From assembly GCF_014490485.1 (NCBI RefSeq), contig NZ_JACTVA010000003.1, positions 178,650 through 242,649 of the forward strand: DNA of 64,000 nt, given 5' to 3'. Positions 18,241-26,046 of this stretch are shown piece by piece (position 1 is the stretch's first letter; each line of letters starts with the position of its first letter). Both the position numbers and the translations under genes were made by a program. The notes beneath the pieces were generated by a model. It had not been told where the DNA came from, made no database searches, and saw only the letters and a list, made by a program, of their open reading frames with translations. This DNA comes from Teichococcus aerophilus (GTDB lineage Bacteria; Pseudomonadota; Alphaproteobacteria; Acetobacterales; Acetobacteraceae).

Positions 18241-19224
18241 TCAGTTCGCGCGGATGCCGGCGGAGCGGATGACCTCGGTCCACTTGGCGATCTCGTCGTT
18301 CAGGAACTTCGCCGTGCTGGCCGGCGTCGTGTCGCTGCGCGTCTGCATCGTCAGGTCGGACAGGCGGGCCTTCACAGTGTCCATCGCCATCACCTTGTTG
18401 ATGGCCTGGTTCAGCTGGTTGACGATCGGCTCCGGCGTGCCGGCCGGCAGGAACACCATGTGCCAGGTATAGGCCTCGTAGCCCGGCACGCCCGCCTCAT
18501 TGAAGGTGGGGATGTTGGCCAGCTGCGGCAGGCGCTCGTTGGAGGAGATGGCCAGGCCCTTCACCTCGCCGCGCGTTACGAACGGCATGGCATTGTTGGC
18601 CACGTCCAGCATCATCACGACGGAACCGTTCAGCAGGTCCGGCATAGCGGCGGCGGAACCGCGATACGGCACGTGGTTGACCTTCAGGTCACCCGCCTGC
18701 TTCAGGAACAGCTCGCTCGCCAGATGCAGCGCAGCGCCGTTGCCGGTGCTGGCGTAATCGTACTTGCCCGGATTCTTCTTGAAGAGATCGATCAGCTCCT
18801 GCAGCGAGTTGACTGGCAGGTCCTTGTTGACCATCAGCAGCATCGGGATGACGCCGGTCAGCGCGACGGGCGTGAAATCCTTGATGGGGTCGAACGGCAG
18901 GCTGGGGAAAATCTCGCGCAGCGCCGCATGGGCAATGGTGGTGTAGAGCGCGGTGTAGCCATCCTTCGGCGCCTTCGCCACGGCGTCCGAGCCGACGACG
19001 ACGCCGGCACCCGTGCGGTTCTCCACCACGAAGCGCTGCGGCAGGGCCTTGGAGAGTTCATCGGCGATCAGGCGGGCCGGAACGTCCGTCGGCCCACCGG
19101 CCGCGAAGGGCACCACGAGGCGAACGGGCTGGGTAGGCCAGTTGCCCTGCGCCTGGGCCAGGCCGGGCAGCAGGGCCGGCAGGGTGGCGGCGGTACCGAA
19201 GGCAAGCAGATCGCGACGCTTCAT
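18241..19224 (-). CDS. Bug/TctC-family periplasmic solute receptor
   Basis: A 327-residue exported binding protein. It starts MKRRDLLAFGTAATLPALLPGLAQAQ, a signal peptide with two Arg that may use Tat or Sec. The mature part has the Bug landmarks WPTQPVRLVVPFAAGGPTDVPAR, PFDPIKDFTPV and YASTGNGAALHLA. Such receptors bind carboxylates or other small acids; without neighbouring TctA/TctB membrane genes it is an orphan receptor, as most are. A GGGAGTC site precedes the ATG, and the upstream 19225-19280 stretch is AT-rich and likely holds the promoter. Confidence 0.92.
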   Translation of the reverse strand: MKRRDLLAFGTAATLPALLPGLAQAQGNWPTQPVRLVVPFAAGGPTDVPARLIADELSKALPQRFVVENRTGAGVVVGSDAVAKAPKDGYTALYTTIAHAALREIFPSLPFDPIKDFTPVALTGVIPMLLMVNKDLPVNSLQELIDLFKKNPGKYDYASTGNGAALHLASELFLKQAGDLKVNHVPYRGSAAAMPDLLNGSVVMMLDVANNAMPFVTRGEVKGLAISSNERLPQLANIPTFNEAGVPGYEAYTWHMVFLPAGTPEPIVNQLNQAINKVMAMDTVKARLSDLTMQTRSDTTPASTAKFLNDEIAKWTEVIRSAGIRAN

Positions 19225-19352
19225 GGACGACTCCCAATTTTAGTTCAGAGTAATTATGAAAATTCCCCCATGTTATGTGGTACCGCACCGCACTGCGTCA
19301 ATCTTGGCGGTGCCAATCGCCGCATGCCACGCGGCACCGCCCCCGCCAGGCA

Positions 19353-20453
19353 TCAGCCTGGCAGCAAGAGGATGCGGGAGGCCGAATCCAGTCCCAACGA
19401 CTGCCGCGCCTCCGCATCCGCCCCGGCGGCCAACAGCCCGGCGATGCCGAGCGCCAACCCGTCCGGGGCCTGCACTTCCGGGCCCTCGGCGGAACCCGCC
19501 GGCGCGGGTGGCACGGCCATGAAGGCAAAGGCAGCACGCTCCAACTCCTGCCACGCCAGCAGGCCGGGCGCACTGCCCTCTGGCCCGCTGGCCGAGGCTT
19601 CCGGCAGGACTGCATCGGCACCGGCCAGCGCTGCCCCTAGCAGGCGCGCATCATGCTCCGGCTCCACCACGACCAGTACAGGCGCGGTGCCGTAGTGCTG
19701 GCGCAGTTGCACGGATGCCGCCGCCGCCATGCCTCCTGCGCCACCTGGCACGAACACATGGGTCGGCGTCTCGCCGCAGGCGTCCAGCGCATCCTCCACC
19801 GCCAGGCGGTAGCCCTGCATCACGTCCCGCGGCACTTCGGTGTAGCCGGACCAGGAGAGATCGGAGACCAACGTCCAGCCTTCCCGCGCCGCATCCGCCG
19901 CCGCCTGGCGCAGCGCAGCGCCGGCATCGCCCGGTACCTCGCGCAGCGCTGCGCCGAAGCCGGCCAGCGCCTGCTTCGCATCCGGGTCGGAGCCGACAGG
20001 TACGAAAGCAACGCATCCAGCACCACATTGCGCGGCGGCCCAGGCGACAGCGGGCGCGAAGCCGCCATCCAGCGCGCAGGCCAGCGTCACGTCCCCCGCC
20101 GCCGCCGCGTGCTCGCCCCGCATCAGCGCGACGGTGCTGGCGGCAATGCCGGCGCGCGCCAGCTCCGCCATCAGCAGCCGGGCCACCGCGTAGCCGGCGC
20201 CCAAAGCGTGGATTTCGCCCGCCACTCCGGCACCGGCCGGGCCGGTAGCCCGCCGGCCATCGACGCTCTGCACCCAGGCCACCCCGGCCACCGCCGCCAA
20301 AGCAGGCAGCGGCAACACAGGCGCCGGCCCATGACCCGGCCAGGCGCGGATCTCGGTAGTGGCGCGGCGGAAGCCACCCTGTGGCAGCACCACGACGCCG
20401 GGTACGCCCAGGCGGGGATTGCGGAGCAGGCGGAGAGGTAGCGTATCGGTCAT
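19353..20453 (-). CDS. Diaminopropionate ammonia-lyase-like protein lacking the PLP lysine
   Basis: A 366-residue fold-type II PLP-enzyme homologue close to diaminopropionate ammonia-lyase (YgeX): LVSDLSWSGYTEVPRDVMQGY at 195-215 is a family hallmark and GGAGGM at 237-242 matches the phosphate loop. At the cofactor site, where the family reads NAFKALGG, this protein reads GEIHALGAG, so His82 (codon CAC) replaces the lysine. The DGNHG substrate loop is also lost (DGGF at 129-132). The whole protein contains only one lysine, Lys160, far from the site. No frameshift or stop is seen. It is either a pseudoenzyme or a recently inactivated gene kept open. Confidence 0.8.
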   Translation of the reverse strand: MTDTLPLRLLRNPRLGVPGVVVLPQGGFRRATTEIRAWPGHGPAPVLPLPALAAVAGVAWVQSVDGRRATGPAGAGVAGEIHALGAGYAVARLLMAELARAGIAASTVALMRGEHAAAAGDVTLACALDGGFAPAVAWAAAQCGAGCVAFVPVGSDPDAKQALAGFGAALREVPGDAGAALRQAAADAAREGWTLVSDLSWSGYTEVPRDVMQGYRLAVEDALDACGETPTHVFVPGGAGGMAAAASVQLRQHYGTAPVLVVVEPEHDARLLGAALAGADAVLPEASASGPEGSAPGLLAWQELERAAFAFMAVPPAPAGSAEGPEVQAPDGLALGIAGLLAAGADAEARQSLGLDSASRILLLPG

Positions 20454-20898
20454 GGCAACACCTTGGCCGCGCTGCCCCGACGCAGCAATCTGCTGCTCTC
20501 AGGGCTGCGTTGATGGCCAAGGACGCCGATCACGCCCTTTGATGTCGGCCGATCGCCACGCTGAAAGCGGGCTTCGCGGCCTTCCGGCCGGTTCGCCGCC
20601 ACCCGCAGACGGGTGCTGGATTTCAGCCGGCAGGGCGGCGGAACAGAGAGACCGCAGGGCTTCCCGCCCCGCGACCTCGCGGCTACAAAGGCGGCACGTC
20701 TCATCGCGTGATGTAACAGGCGCTTGCGGGGTTCTCCTCGCCGGGCACTTTCAGTAAATTCGCCATAAGGCTGACCTGGAATGGCTGGCTGCGCCGGTCG
20801 TTTCGGGCTATGGCGCGGACGGCCGGACCAGATCGCCTTATCCCGGCCATCAAGTGTGCCGAAACAGCCTGCCGGCACCCAGGAGAGGACCAGCCACC
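20454..20898. other. 445-base gap with no gene recognised
   Basis: The gap separates the divergent ammonia-lyase-like and FAS1 genes. It contains open frames on both strands, but they are rich in Arg and Pro and show no family motif or ribosome site. It should hold the promoters for both genes. I see no RNA gene here. Confidence 0.5.
20881..20888 (+). promoter_or_regulatory. Ribosome binding site deciding a TTG start
   Basis: AGGAGAGG lies 10 bases before TTG at 20899. No ATG in frame has a comparable site, and the TTG start yields a clean lipoprotein signal peptide. Confidence 0.7.
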
Positions 20899-21477
20899 TT
20901 GATTTCCCGACGTTCCATGATGCTGGCCGGCGGCGCCCTGCCCCTGCTGCTCGCCGCCTGCGATACTATTGTCCCCCGCGCCAGCGGCCCGCTGCCGGAA
21001 GACGGCACGATCGATGTGATGTCGCTGCTCTCCGCGCGCCCGGATACCAAGATCTTCACCGACGCCCTGAAGCGTTCCGGCCTGGCCGAGCGCATCACGC
21101 TGGCGAACGGCCCCGCCACCCTGTTCGTGCCGAACGACACGACCATCGAGGCCCTGCCGCCCGCCAGCCGCGCCATCCTGACCGACCCGAAGGCGGACCA
21201 GGCGAAGCTGCGCGAAGCGGTGGGCAGCCTGATCGCCAGCGGCCAGTTGCGGTTGGAAAGCATCGCGGTGCGCAACGGCCAGATCAACACCTGGGCGCCT
21301 GGCCACCAGCTGCGCGTCACCGGCGCGCCCGCGCCGACGGCGAAGATCCAGCGCGCCGTGCTGGCCAATGGCCGCACCACTGTGACGGGCCCCGTCGCCG
21401 GCTTCGCCCGCGCCGACATCCTGGGCAATAACGGCGTGATCCATATCCTGGACACCGCGCTGCTGCCGACCTCCTGA
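20899..21477 (+). CDS. FAS1 (fasciclin)-domain lipoprotein, TTG start
   Basis: A 192-residue exported protein. From the TTG start it reads MISRRSMMLAGGALPLLLAAC, a lipoprotein signal with lipobox LAAC. Residues 45-190 form one FAS1 domain: IFTDALKRSGLAERI, TLFVPNDTTIEALPP and the ending NNGVIHILDTALLP are its H1 and H2 signatures. FAS1 domains mediate surface adhesion or bind small ligands. A frame opening 15 codons earlier would spoil the signal peptide. A hairpin terminator follows at 21525. Confidence 0.88.
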   Translation: MISRRSMMLAGGALPLLLAACDTIVPRASGPLPEDGTIDVMSLLSARPDTKIFTDALKRSGLAERITLANGPATLFVPNDTTIEALPPASRAILTDPKADQAKLREAVGSLIASGQLRLESIAVRNGQINTWAPGHQLRVTGAPAPTAKIQRAVLANGRTTVTGPVAGFARADILGNNGVIHILDTALLPTS

Positions 21478-21524
21478 GGGTACGGCGGGGCCCCGGCCCC
21501 GCCTGTCCACCTGGGAATGACAGG

Positions 21525-21566
21525 ACAGGCCGTGATGGGCTCACCATCACGGCCTGTTTCTGTTCA
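21525..21566 (+). terminator. Rho-independent terminator after the FAS1 gene
   Basis: A 14-base perfect stem, ACAGGCCGTGATGG (21525-21538) with CCATCACGGCCTGT (21544-21557), five-base loop, followed by TTTCTGTT. Confidence 0.85.
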
Positions 21567-21611
21567 GGGGCCGCGGGAGCACGGTGGGTTCACCTCCGTG
21601 CTCCCGGTACT

Positions 21612-21663
21612 TGTCTGACCGGGATTCAGGCCCTTCGGCGATTCAACCTCAAGCCATCACGCC
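21612..21663 (-). repeat. Dispersed intergenic repeat family A, copy 1 (partial)
   Basis: Read on the minus strand it begins GGCGTGATGGCTTGAGG and continues through GGGCCTGAATC. It shares these blocks, in order, with copies at 27314, 33441 and 43066. This copy lacks the right-hand GAACG...GAACGCA block. Confidence 0.65.
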
Positions 21664-21677
21664 TTAACGCCCTGGCG

Positions 21678-22580
21678 TCAGAGCGCCGCTTGCTGCTTGC
21701 ACCAGGATGCCAGTTGCTCATGCGTGGCGAACCACACCTTGCCCCGGGACTTCATGTACTCGACCAGCCGCTCCAGCATCATGATGCGGCTGCGGTGGCC
21801 GATGATGTGCGGGTGCATGGTCAGCAGGAAGGTTCCGCCTTCCTCGAAGGCCCCATCGAACTCGGCACGGAAGATTTCTTCCACGGCCGAGGGCGGCGTG
21901 TAGGGCCGGATGGCGGAAAAGCGCACCATGTTCAGGTAAGGCGCGTCGTCGCGGATCCATTCCGGCGGCAGCTCCACCACACCGGTCGGCTTGCCCTCGG
22001 CGATGATCTCGTAAGGCTCGTCGTCGGCCATCAGGCTGCTGTCATAGAGCAGCCCCATCTCCCGGATGATATCCAGCGTGTCGACCGAGAAATCCCAGCT
22101 CGCCGTGCGGATGCCCACTGGGCGGCGGCCGGCGATCTTCTCCAGCACATCGGCGGCGCGCATCGTCAGGTCGCGCTCCACGCCGGGCGGCAGGGTGGTG
22201 TTGGCTTCGTGGATCCAGGAATGGATGCCGATCTCGTGCCCCTCATCCGCCAGGGCGCGCACCTCCTCCGGATGCAGCAGGGCGGAGACGGCGGGGTAGA
22301 AGAAGCTGGCGCGGGCGCCGTGCCGGTCCAGCAACCGGCGGATGCGCGGAATGCCCTGGCGGGAGCCGTACTGGCCCTGGCTGATCCGCATCGGGCTCTC
22401 GTCGCCATCGCGCAGCGGCGTCGTCTCATGGTCCGCATCGAAGGAGAGCGCCACGCAGCAGCGCGCCCCCTCCGGCCAGGCCGGCGGCGCCAGGCTGCGG
22501 CCGCCATAGGCGCGGGCCACGGCGCCACGCCACTTCTCCTCGCTCCATTCCCAGGGCTGCTGTTTCGGGGTCTCGGTCAT
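21678..22580 (-). CDS. Polysaccharide deacetylase-family (NodB fold) protein
   Basis: A 300-residue metal-dependent carbohydrate esterase family 4 protein without a signal peptide. SFDADHETT carries the first Asp pair, HEIGIHSWIHEAN the two metal His, RTASWDFSVDTL the Arg region, and LTMHPHIIGHRSR the last His. This cytoplasmic subgroup includes peptidoglycan deacetylase-like and allantoinase-like (PuuE) enzymes, which hydrolyse amides of small molecules as often as polysaccharides. The start at 22580 is chosen because the open 77-codon extension has no family similarity. An amidase gene is divergent, 187 bases away, hinting at linked amide or ureide breakdown. Confidence 0.85.
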   Translation of the reverse strand: MTETPKQQPWEWSEEKWRGAVARAYGGRSLAPPAWPEGARCCVALSFDADHETTPLRDGDESPMRISQGQYGSRQGIPRIRRLLDRHGARASFFYPAVSALLHPEEVRALADEGHEIGIHSWIHEANTTLPPGVERDLTMRAADVLEKIAGRRPVGIRTASWDFSVDTLDIIREMGLLYDSSLMADDEPYEIIAEGKPTGVVELPPEWIRDDAPYLNMVRFSAIRPYTPPSAVEEIFRAEFDGAFEEGGTFLLTMHPHIIGHRSRIMMLERLVEYMKSRGKVWFATHEQLASWCKQQAAL

Positions 22581-22767
22581 GGTCAAAGCTCCGGTCTGTC
22601 TCGAAGGCACGCGGCCGCGCGGGTGCGGTAGGGCCCCGGGTACAAGGCGTAGGGGCGCGCAGTCTGCGCCGGGGTGCCGTGCGAGGCCAGAGGGGGTCCT
22701 CCCCTTTCCTCCCGCCGCCGCCGGACGCATGGTGCGCCTCGAATCAGAACCGTGCGCGGAAGCCAGA

Positions 22768-24189
22768 ATGTCCGATACCGATCCGGCCCAGATGTCGGCC
22801 GAGCAACTCATCGCCCTCTACGCCACCCGCCGGCTCTCCCCGGTGGAAGCGTTGCAGACGGTGCTGGAGCGGGTGGCGCGCTACAACCCCTGGGTCAACG
22901 CCTTCGCCGTGCTGAATCCGCGCGCCCTGGCCCAGGCCGGGGAGAGCGAGGCCCGCTGGGCCGCCGGCCGCCCGATGGGCCCGCTGGACGGCGTGCCGGT
23001 GACGGTGAAGGACCTGCTGAATGTGCAGGGCTTCCCCACCCGCCGCGGCAGCAAGACCACCGATGCGACGCCCGCCACTGAGGACGCGCCCGCCGTTCTG
23101 GGCCTGAAGGCGGCCGGCGCCGTCATCCTCGGCAAGACCCACACCACCGAGTTCGGCTGGAAGACGCCGGGCGATTGCCCGCTGGGCGGCATCACCCGCA
23201 ATGCCTGGAACCCGGAACGCACCGTTGGCGGCTCCTCCTCCGGCGCCGGTGCGGCGGGGGCGGCGAATTTCGGCCCGCTGCATGTCGGCACGGATGCCGG
23301 CGGCTCCATCCGCATCCCCGCCGCCTATTGCGGGCTGGTCGGGCTGAAGCCCAGCTACGGCCGCATCCCGCAATGGCCGCACAGCGCCTTCGGCCAGGTC
23401 TCCTGCGCCGGGCCGATGGCGCGCACGGTACGGGACGCGGCGCTGATGTTCTCCGCCATGGCCCAGGCCGATATCCGCGACCCCTATTGCCTGCCGGACG
23501 ATATGCGCGACTGGCGCGACGGCATCGATGACGGCGTGGCCGGCTTGCGCGTCGCCGTCGTGCGCCACCTGGGCTACGCGCCGCCGATCGACGCGGAAGG
23601 CGAGGCCGCCGTGGAGCTGGCGGCACGCCTGTTGACCGAACAGGGTGCCATCGTCGAGTACGTGAACCCCGCGTTGCCGGATACGCGGGAGATCTTCGGC
23701 CGCGTCTGGGGCGTGGCGCTGGCGCGGCTGGTGAACACCATGGCGCCGGAGAAGCGGGCCCTGCTGGACAAGGGCCTGGAAGAAGTGGCCGAGCGCGAGG
23801 GCAAGATGTCCGCCACCGACTATCTGGCGGCCGAGGCGCTGCGGACCGAGGCGGCGCACGCCATGGCCCGCTTCCACCTGAAATACGACCTTGTGCTCTG
23901 CCCGACCACGCCGACCGCCGCCTTCGCCGCCGATGCCCCGACCATCCGGCCGACCGAAGCCCTGTGGCGGGACTGGGCGCCCTGGACCTTCGCCTTCAAC
24001 CTGACCCGGCAGCCTGCCATCTCCGTGCCGATCGGCCTGGACGAGCACGGCATGCCGCGTGGTGTGCAGTTCGCCGCGGCCCAGTTGCGGGACGACCTGG
24101 TGTTGCGTGCTGCCCGTGCCATCGAGCGCGCGGTGGCCATGCCGGTGGCCAAGGCCGAAGGGGCCCACGCCTGCGGCCACCACCATTAG
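22768..24189 (+). CDS. Amidase, amidase-signature family
   Basis: A 473-residue hydrolase with the Ser-cisSer-Lys triad: Lys in VTVKDLLNVQG, the cis-Ser in GGSSSGAGAAG, and the nucleophile Ser in GTDAGGSIRIPAAYCG. Family members hydrolyse amides, indole acetamide, malonamide or Glu-tRNA(Gln) partners; there are no gatB or gatC genes here, so it is not GatA. Two earlier in-frame starts exist, but the N-terminal helix of the family begins at MSDTDPAQMSAEQLIALY. The last residues are His-rich. Confidence 0.88.
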   Translation: MSDTDPAQMSAEQLIALYATRRLSPVEALQTVLERVARYNPWVNAFAVLNPRALAQAGESEARWAAGRPMGPLDGVPVTVKDLLNVQGFPTRRGSKTTDATPATEDAPAVLGLKAAGAVILGKTHTTEFGWKTPGDCPLGGITRNAWNPERTVGGSSSGAGAAGAANFGPLHVGTDAGGSIRIPAAYCGLVGLKPSYGRIPQWPHSAFGQVSCAGPMARTVRDAALMFSAMAQADIRDPYCLPDDMRDWRDGIDDGVAGLRVAVVRHLGYAPPIDAEGEAAVELAARLLTEQGAIVEYVNPALPDTREIFGRVWGVALARLVNTMAPEKRALLDKGLEEVAEREGKMSATDYLAAEALRTEAAHAMARFHLKYDLVLCPTTPTAAFAADAPTIRPTEALWRDWAPWTFAFNLTRQPAISVPIGLDEHGMPRGVQFAAAQLRDDLVLRAARAIERAVAMPVAKAEGAHACGHHH

Positions 24190-24353
24190 AGCGTAGTCGC
24201 CCGCGGCGGCACCACCGGAAGGCGAAAATAACACGTTGAATCAATAGATTAACGCGAACCTGCTAGCGTGTGTAAGCAGTTCCTGCCCCAGGAAATACTT
24301 ACTTCCGTGCACCGCGCTTCCGGTTGGTTCAGTCCGCGACGACGGTGCCCGTT

Positions 24354-24383
24354 AAAAAACGGCCGGCAGGAATGAACCTGCCG
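24354..24383 (-). terminator. Hairpin with T-run in the amidase/PEP-CTERM gap
   Basis: On the minus strand the stem CGGCAGG/CCTGCCG (six-base loop) is followed four bases later by TTTTTT. It sits about 170 bases past the end of the PEP-CTERM gene, in the 362-base stretch 24190-24551 that otherwise holds no gene. Confidence 0.6.
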
Positions 24384-24506
24384 ACTTTGGCGCGGCGGCC
24401 CGGGCGCGTTTCCGCCCCCGCCCGACGCCAGTCCGAACCCGCATTCCGGTCCCGCGTCCGTCGGCCGCTTGGCCGCGAACGCTGTCAGCCGCGCGGGGAG
24501 ATGACC

Positions 24507-24544
24507 GGTGGAGGCGTCCGGCGGATGGGCCGGGCGCCTCCACC
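24507..24544 (-). terminator. Long GC-rich hairpin just past the PEP-CTERM gene
   Basis: GGTGGAGGCG (24507-24516) pairs with CGCCTCCACC (24535-24544), with additional inner pairs. It begins 7 bases after the stop codon at 24552. There is no T-run, so it may act with the second hairpin at 24354. Confidence 0.55.
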
Positions 24545-24551
24545 GCGCACA

Positions 24552-25319
24552 TCACGCCTTGCGGCGGCGGGCGAAGAACAGGCCCAGCATGCCGGCGCCG
24601 AACAGCGCGGCGGTCGCCGGCTCCGGCACCGGCGTCACCACCTGGCCCTGCAGGCCGAAGCGGACGTTGTCGATGGCAAAGCCCGCCGGCTCCGCGCCCA
24701 CCAGCGAGAACAGCAGGCCGCTGATCTGCGCCAGGCCGTTATCCGAGACCAAGCCGAGGAACTCGATGCCGAGGCCGGTATTGGTCACCGAGCCCAGGAC
24801 ATTGCCCAGGCTGTCGAAGGCGGTGATGGCGGTGCCGGCGATGGCGTTGAAGAAGCCGCCCTGCAGGCCGACGCCAAACTGCGGCGTGGAGAACAGGATG
24901 GCGATCGAGCCGTTGAACTGCGGCGTACCCGACAGCACTGGCGAGGTCGGGTTGGCGCCGTCCTGGGTAATGAAGGTATCCGGGGACGCCGCCGCGAGGC
25001 TGAGCGGACCGGTCGGGTTGCCGAGCACGCAGCCGGAGACGGCGGCGCCAGCCGGGCAGGCACCCGGATTGGCGGCACCGGCCGTCTGCCCGGTGAAGTA
25101 GCCGTCGAAGGTGACGGTGGGGGAGCCGGCGCCGCCGCCATAGGTGGCCGGCGCATAGACGGGGTTGACGGTGCCCTGGGCGAATTCGCTGAAGGTGATC
25201 AGCCCGGACCCGGCGACGAAGGCGGCTTCGCTGACCCGCACCACGCCTGCCGAAGCAGAGTGTGCGAACAGCACCGCGCTCGCGGCGACGGTAAGGCGAA
25301 GGATGGATTTCATCGTCAT
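24552..25319 (-). CDS. PEP-CTERM sorted exported protein, unknown function
   Basis: A 255-residue protein. It has a signal peptide (MTMKSILRLTVAASAVLFAHSASA), a low-complexity Gly/Ala/Thr-rich body with FDGYFTG and FAIDNVRFG, and a classic C-terminal sorting tag: VPEPATAALFGAGMLGLFFARRRKA, that is PEP, a membrane helix and a basic end. Such tags are cut by an exosortase, usually in bacteria making exopolysaccharide; no exosortase gene is in the window. The body may be a lectin-like beta-sandwich. Start: GGAGAT before the ATG at 25319. Hairpins at 24507 and 24354 close the gene. Confidence 0.88.
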   Translation of the reverse strand: MTMKSILRLTVAASAVLFAHSASAGVVRVSEAAFVAGSGLITFSEFAQGTVNPVYAPATYGGGAGSPTVTFDGYFTGQTAGAANPGACPAGAAVSGCVLGNPTGPLSLAAASPDTFITQDGANPTSPVLSGTPQFNGSIAILFSTPQFGVGLQGGFFNAIAGTAITAFDSLGNVLGSVTNTGLGIEFLGLVSDNGLAQISGLLFSLVGAEPAGFAIDNVRFGLQGQVVTPVPEPATAALFGAGMLGLFFARRRKA

Positions 25320-25590
25320 CACACGATCTCCACGGAGTTGCAGATTGGCAGTGCCGCCGGGTGGGAAATAACCTTCGCCGTCGGTGCAACTCCTTGAGCA
25401 AGCGCCGTGCCGCGCCACTGAAGCCTGGTAAGCTTATGTAAATACATACAAAGATAAATTAAAGATTCGTTACTTTGTAAGAACGTCAAATCCGCCGACA
25501 CGCGCGCCCCCCGCTGTCAGCGTCCTTGACCTGACGCGCCGCAGCATCCGGCCCTGGAAGCGCGGGCCTGACTTCCCCAGTTCCTGGGCT

Positions 25591-25640
25591 GCGGGACGAC
25601 CCGCGCGATCATCAGACCCATTGGCCGGGACGACCCGGCC
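25591..25640 (+). promoter_or_regulatory. Guanidine-II (mini-ykkC) riboswitch
   Basis: Two hairpins share the diagnostic ACGA loop: GCGGG-ACGA-CCCGC at 25591-25604 and GGCCGGG-ACGA-CCCGGCC at 25623-25640, separated by 18 bases. The second ends 10 bases before the start codon of an SMR-family gene, with the GAGAGG ribosome site between. This architecture, tandem ACGR-loop stems ahead of a gdx/sugE gene, is that of the guanidine-II riboswitch, which binds guanidinium and exposes the ribosome site. The upstream stretch 25320-25590 should hold the promoters for both directions. Confidence 0.9.
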
Positions 25641-25650
25641 CAGAGAGGAC

Positions 25651-25980
25651 ATGATCGTGACGACATCCTGGATTGCCCTGTTCTTCGCCGGCCTGCTGGA
25701 AATCGCCTGGGCTGCTGGCCTGAAGCAGAGCGCCGGCTTCACCCGCCTCGCGCCCTCCATCTTTACCCTGATCGCCATGCTCGGCAGCTTCGGCCTGCTG
25801 GCCTTCGCCATGCGCGCCTTGCCACTTGGCACCGCCTACGCGGTCTGGACCGGTATCGGCACCGTCGGCGCCGCCATCATCGGCATGGCCCTGCTGGGGG
25901 AGGCGGTGACGCTGCCGCGCATCCTCTGCATCGGCCTGATCGTCGCCGGCATCGCCGGGTTGAAGCTGACCACCGGCTGA
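25651..25980 (+). CDS. gdx: SMR-family guanidinium exporter (Gdx/SugE)
   Basis: A 109-residue, four-span small multidrug resistance protein that works as an antiparallel dimer and exchanges guanidinium for protons. The essential Glu is Glu17 in [12 protein letters not shown], the sequence typical of Gdx rather than of the EmrE drug pumps. [20 protein letters not shown] and the ending [10 protein letters not shown] match the same subfamily. The riboswitch immediately upstream confirms the role. An ATG ten codons upstream would lie within the riboswitch, so the start at 25651 is used. An amidohydrolase gene follows 66 bases later. Confidence 0.94.
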   Translation: MIVTTSWIALFFAGLLEIAWAAGLKQSAGFTRLAPSIFTLIAMLGSFGLLAFAMRALPLGTAYAVWTGIGTVGAAIIGMALLGEAVTLPRILCIGLIVAGIAGLKLTTG

Positions 25981-25996
25981 GGCTTGCTTTCCGCCA

Positions 25997-26022
25997 GGGC
26001 CCTGTCACGAATGGCAGGGCCC
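25997..26022 (+). other. Stem-loop between gdx and the amidohydrolase gene
   Basis: GGGCCCTG (25997-26004) pairs with CAGGGCCC (26015-26022) over a ten-base loop. No T-run follows, so it is unlikely to stop transcription fully; it may set the ratio of the two messages. The loop happens to contain ACGA, but without the closing pairs of a guanidine-II stem. Confidence 0.45.
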
Positions 26023-26046
26023 ATTCCTCGCAGGACAGCCTCCACC

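Noticed and set aside
20450..20878. A 142-codon minus-strand frame in the 445-base gap
   Set aside because: It has no ribosome site, no motif, an Arg/Pro-rich composition, and overlaps the start region of the ammonia-lyase-like gene.
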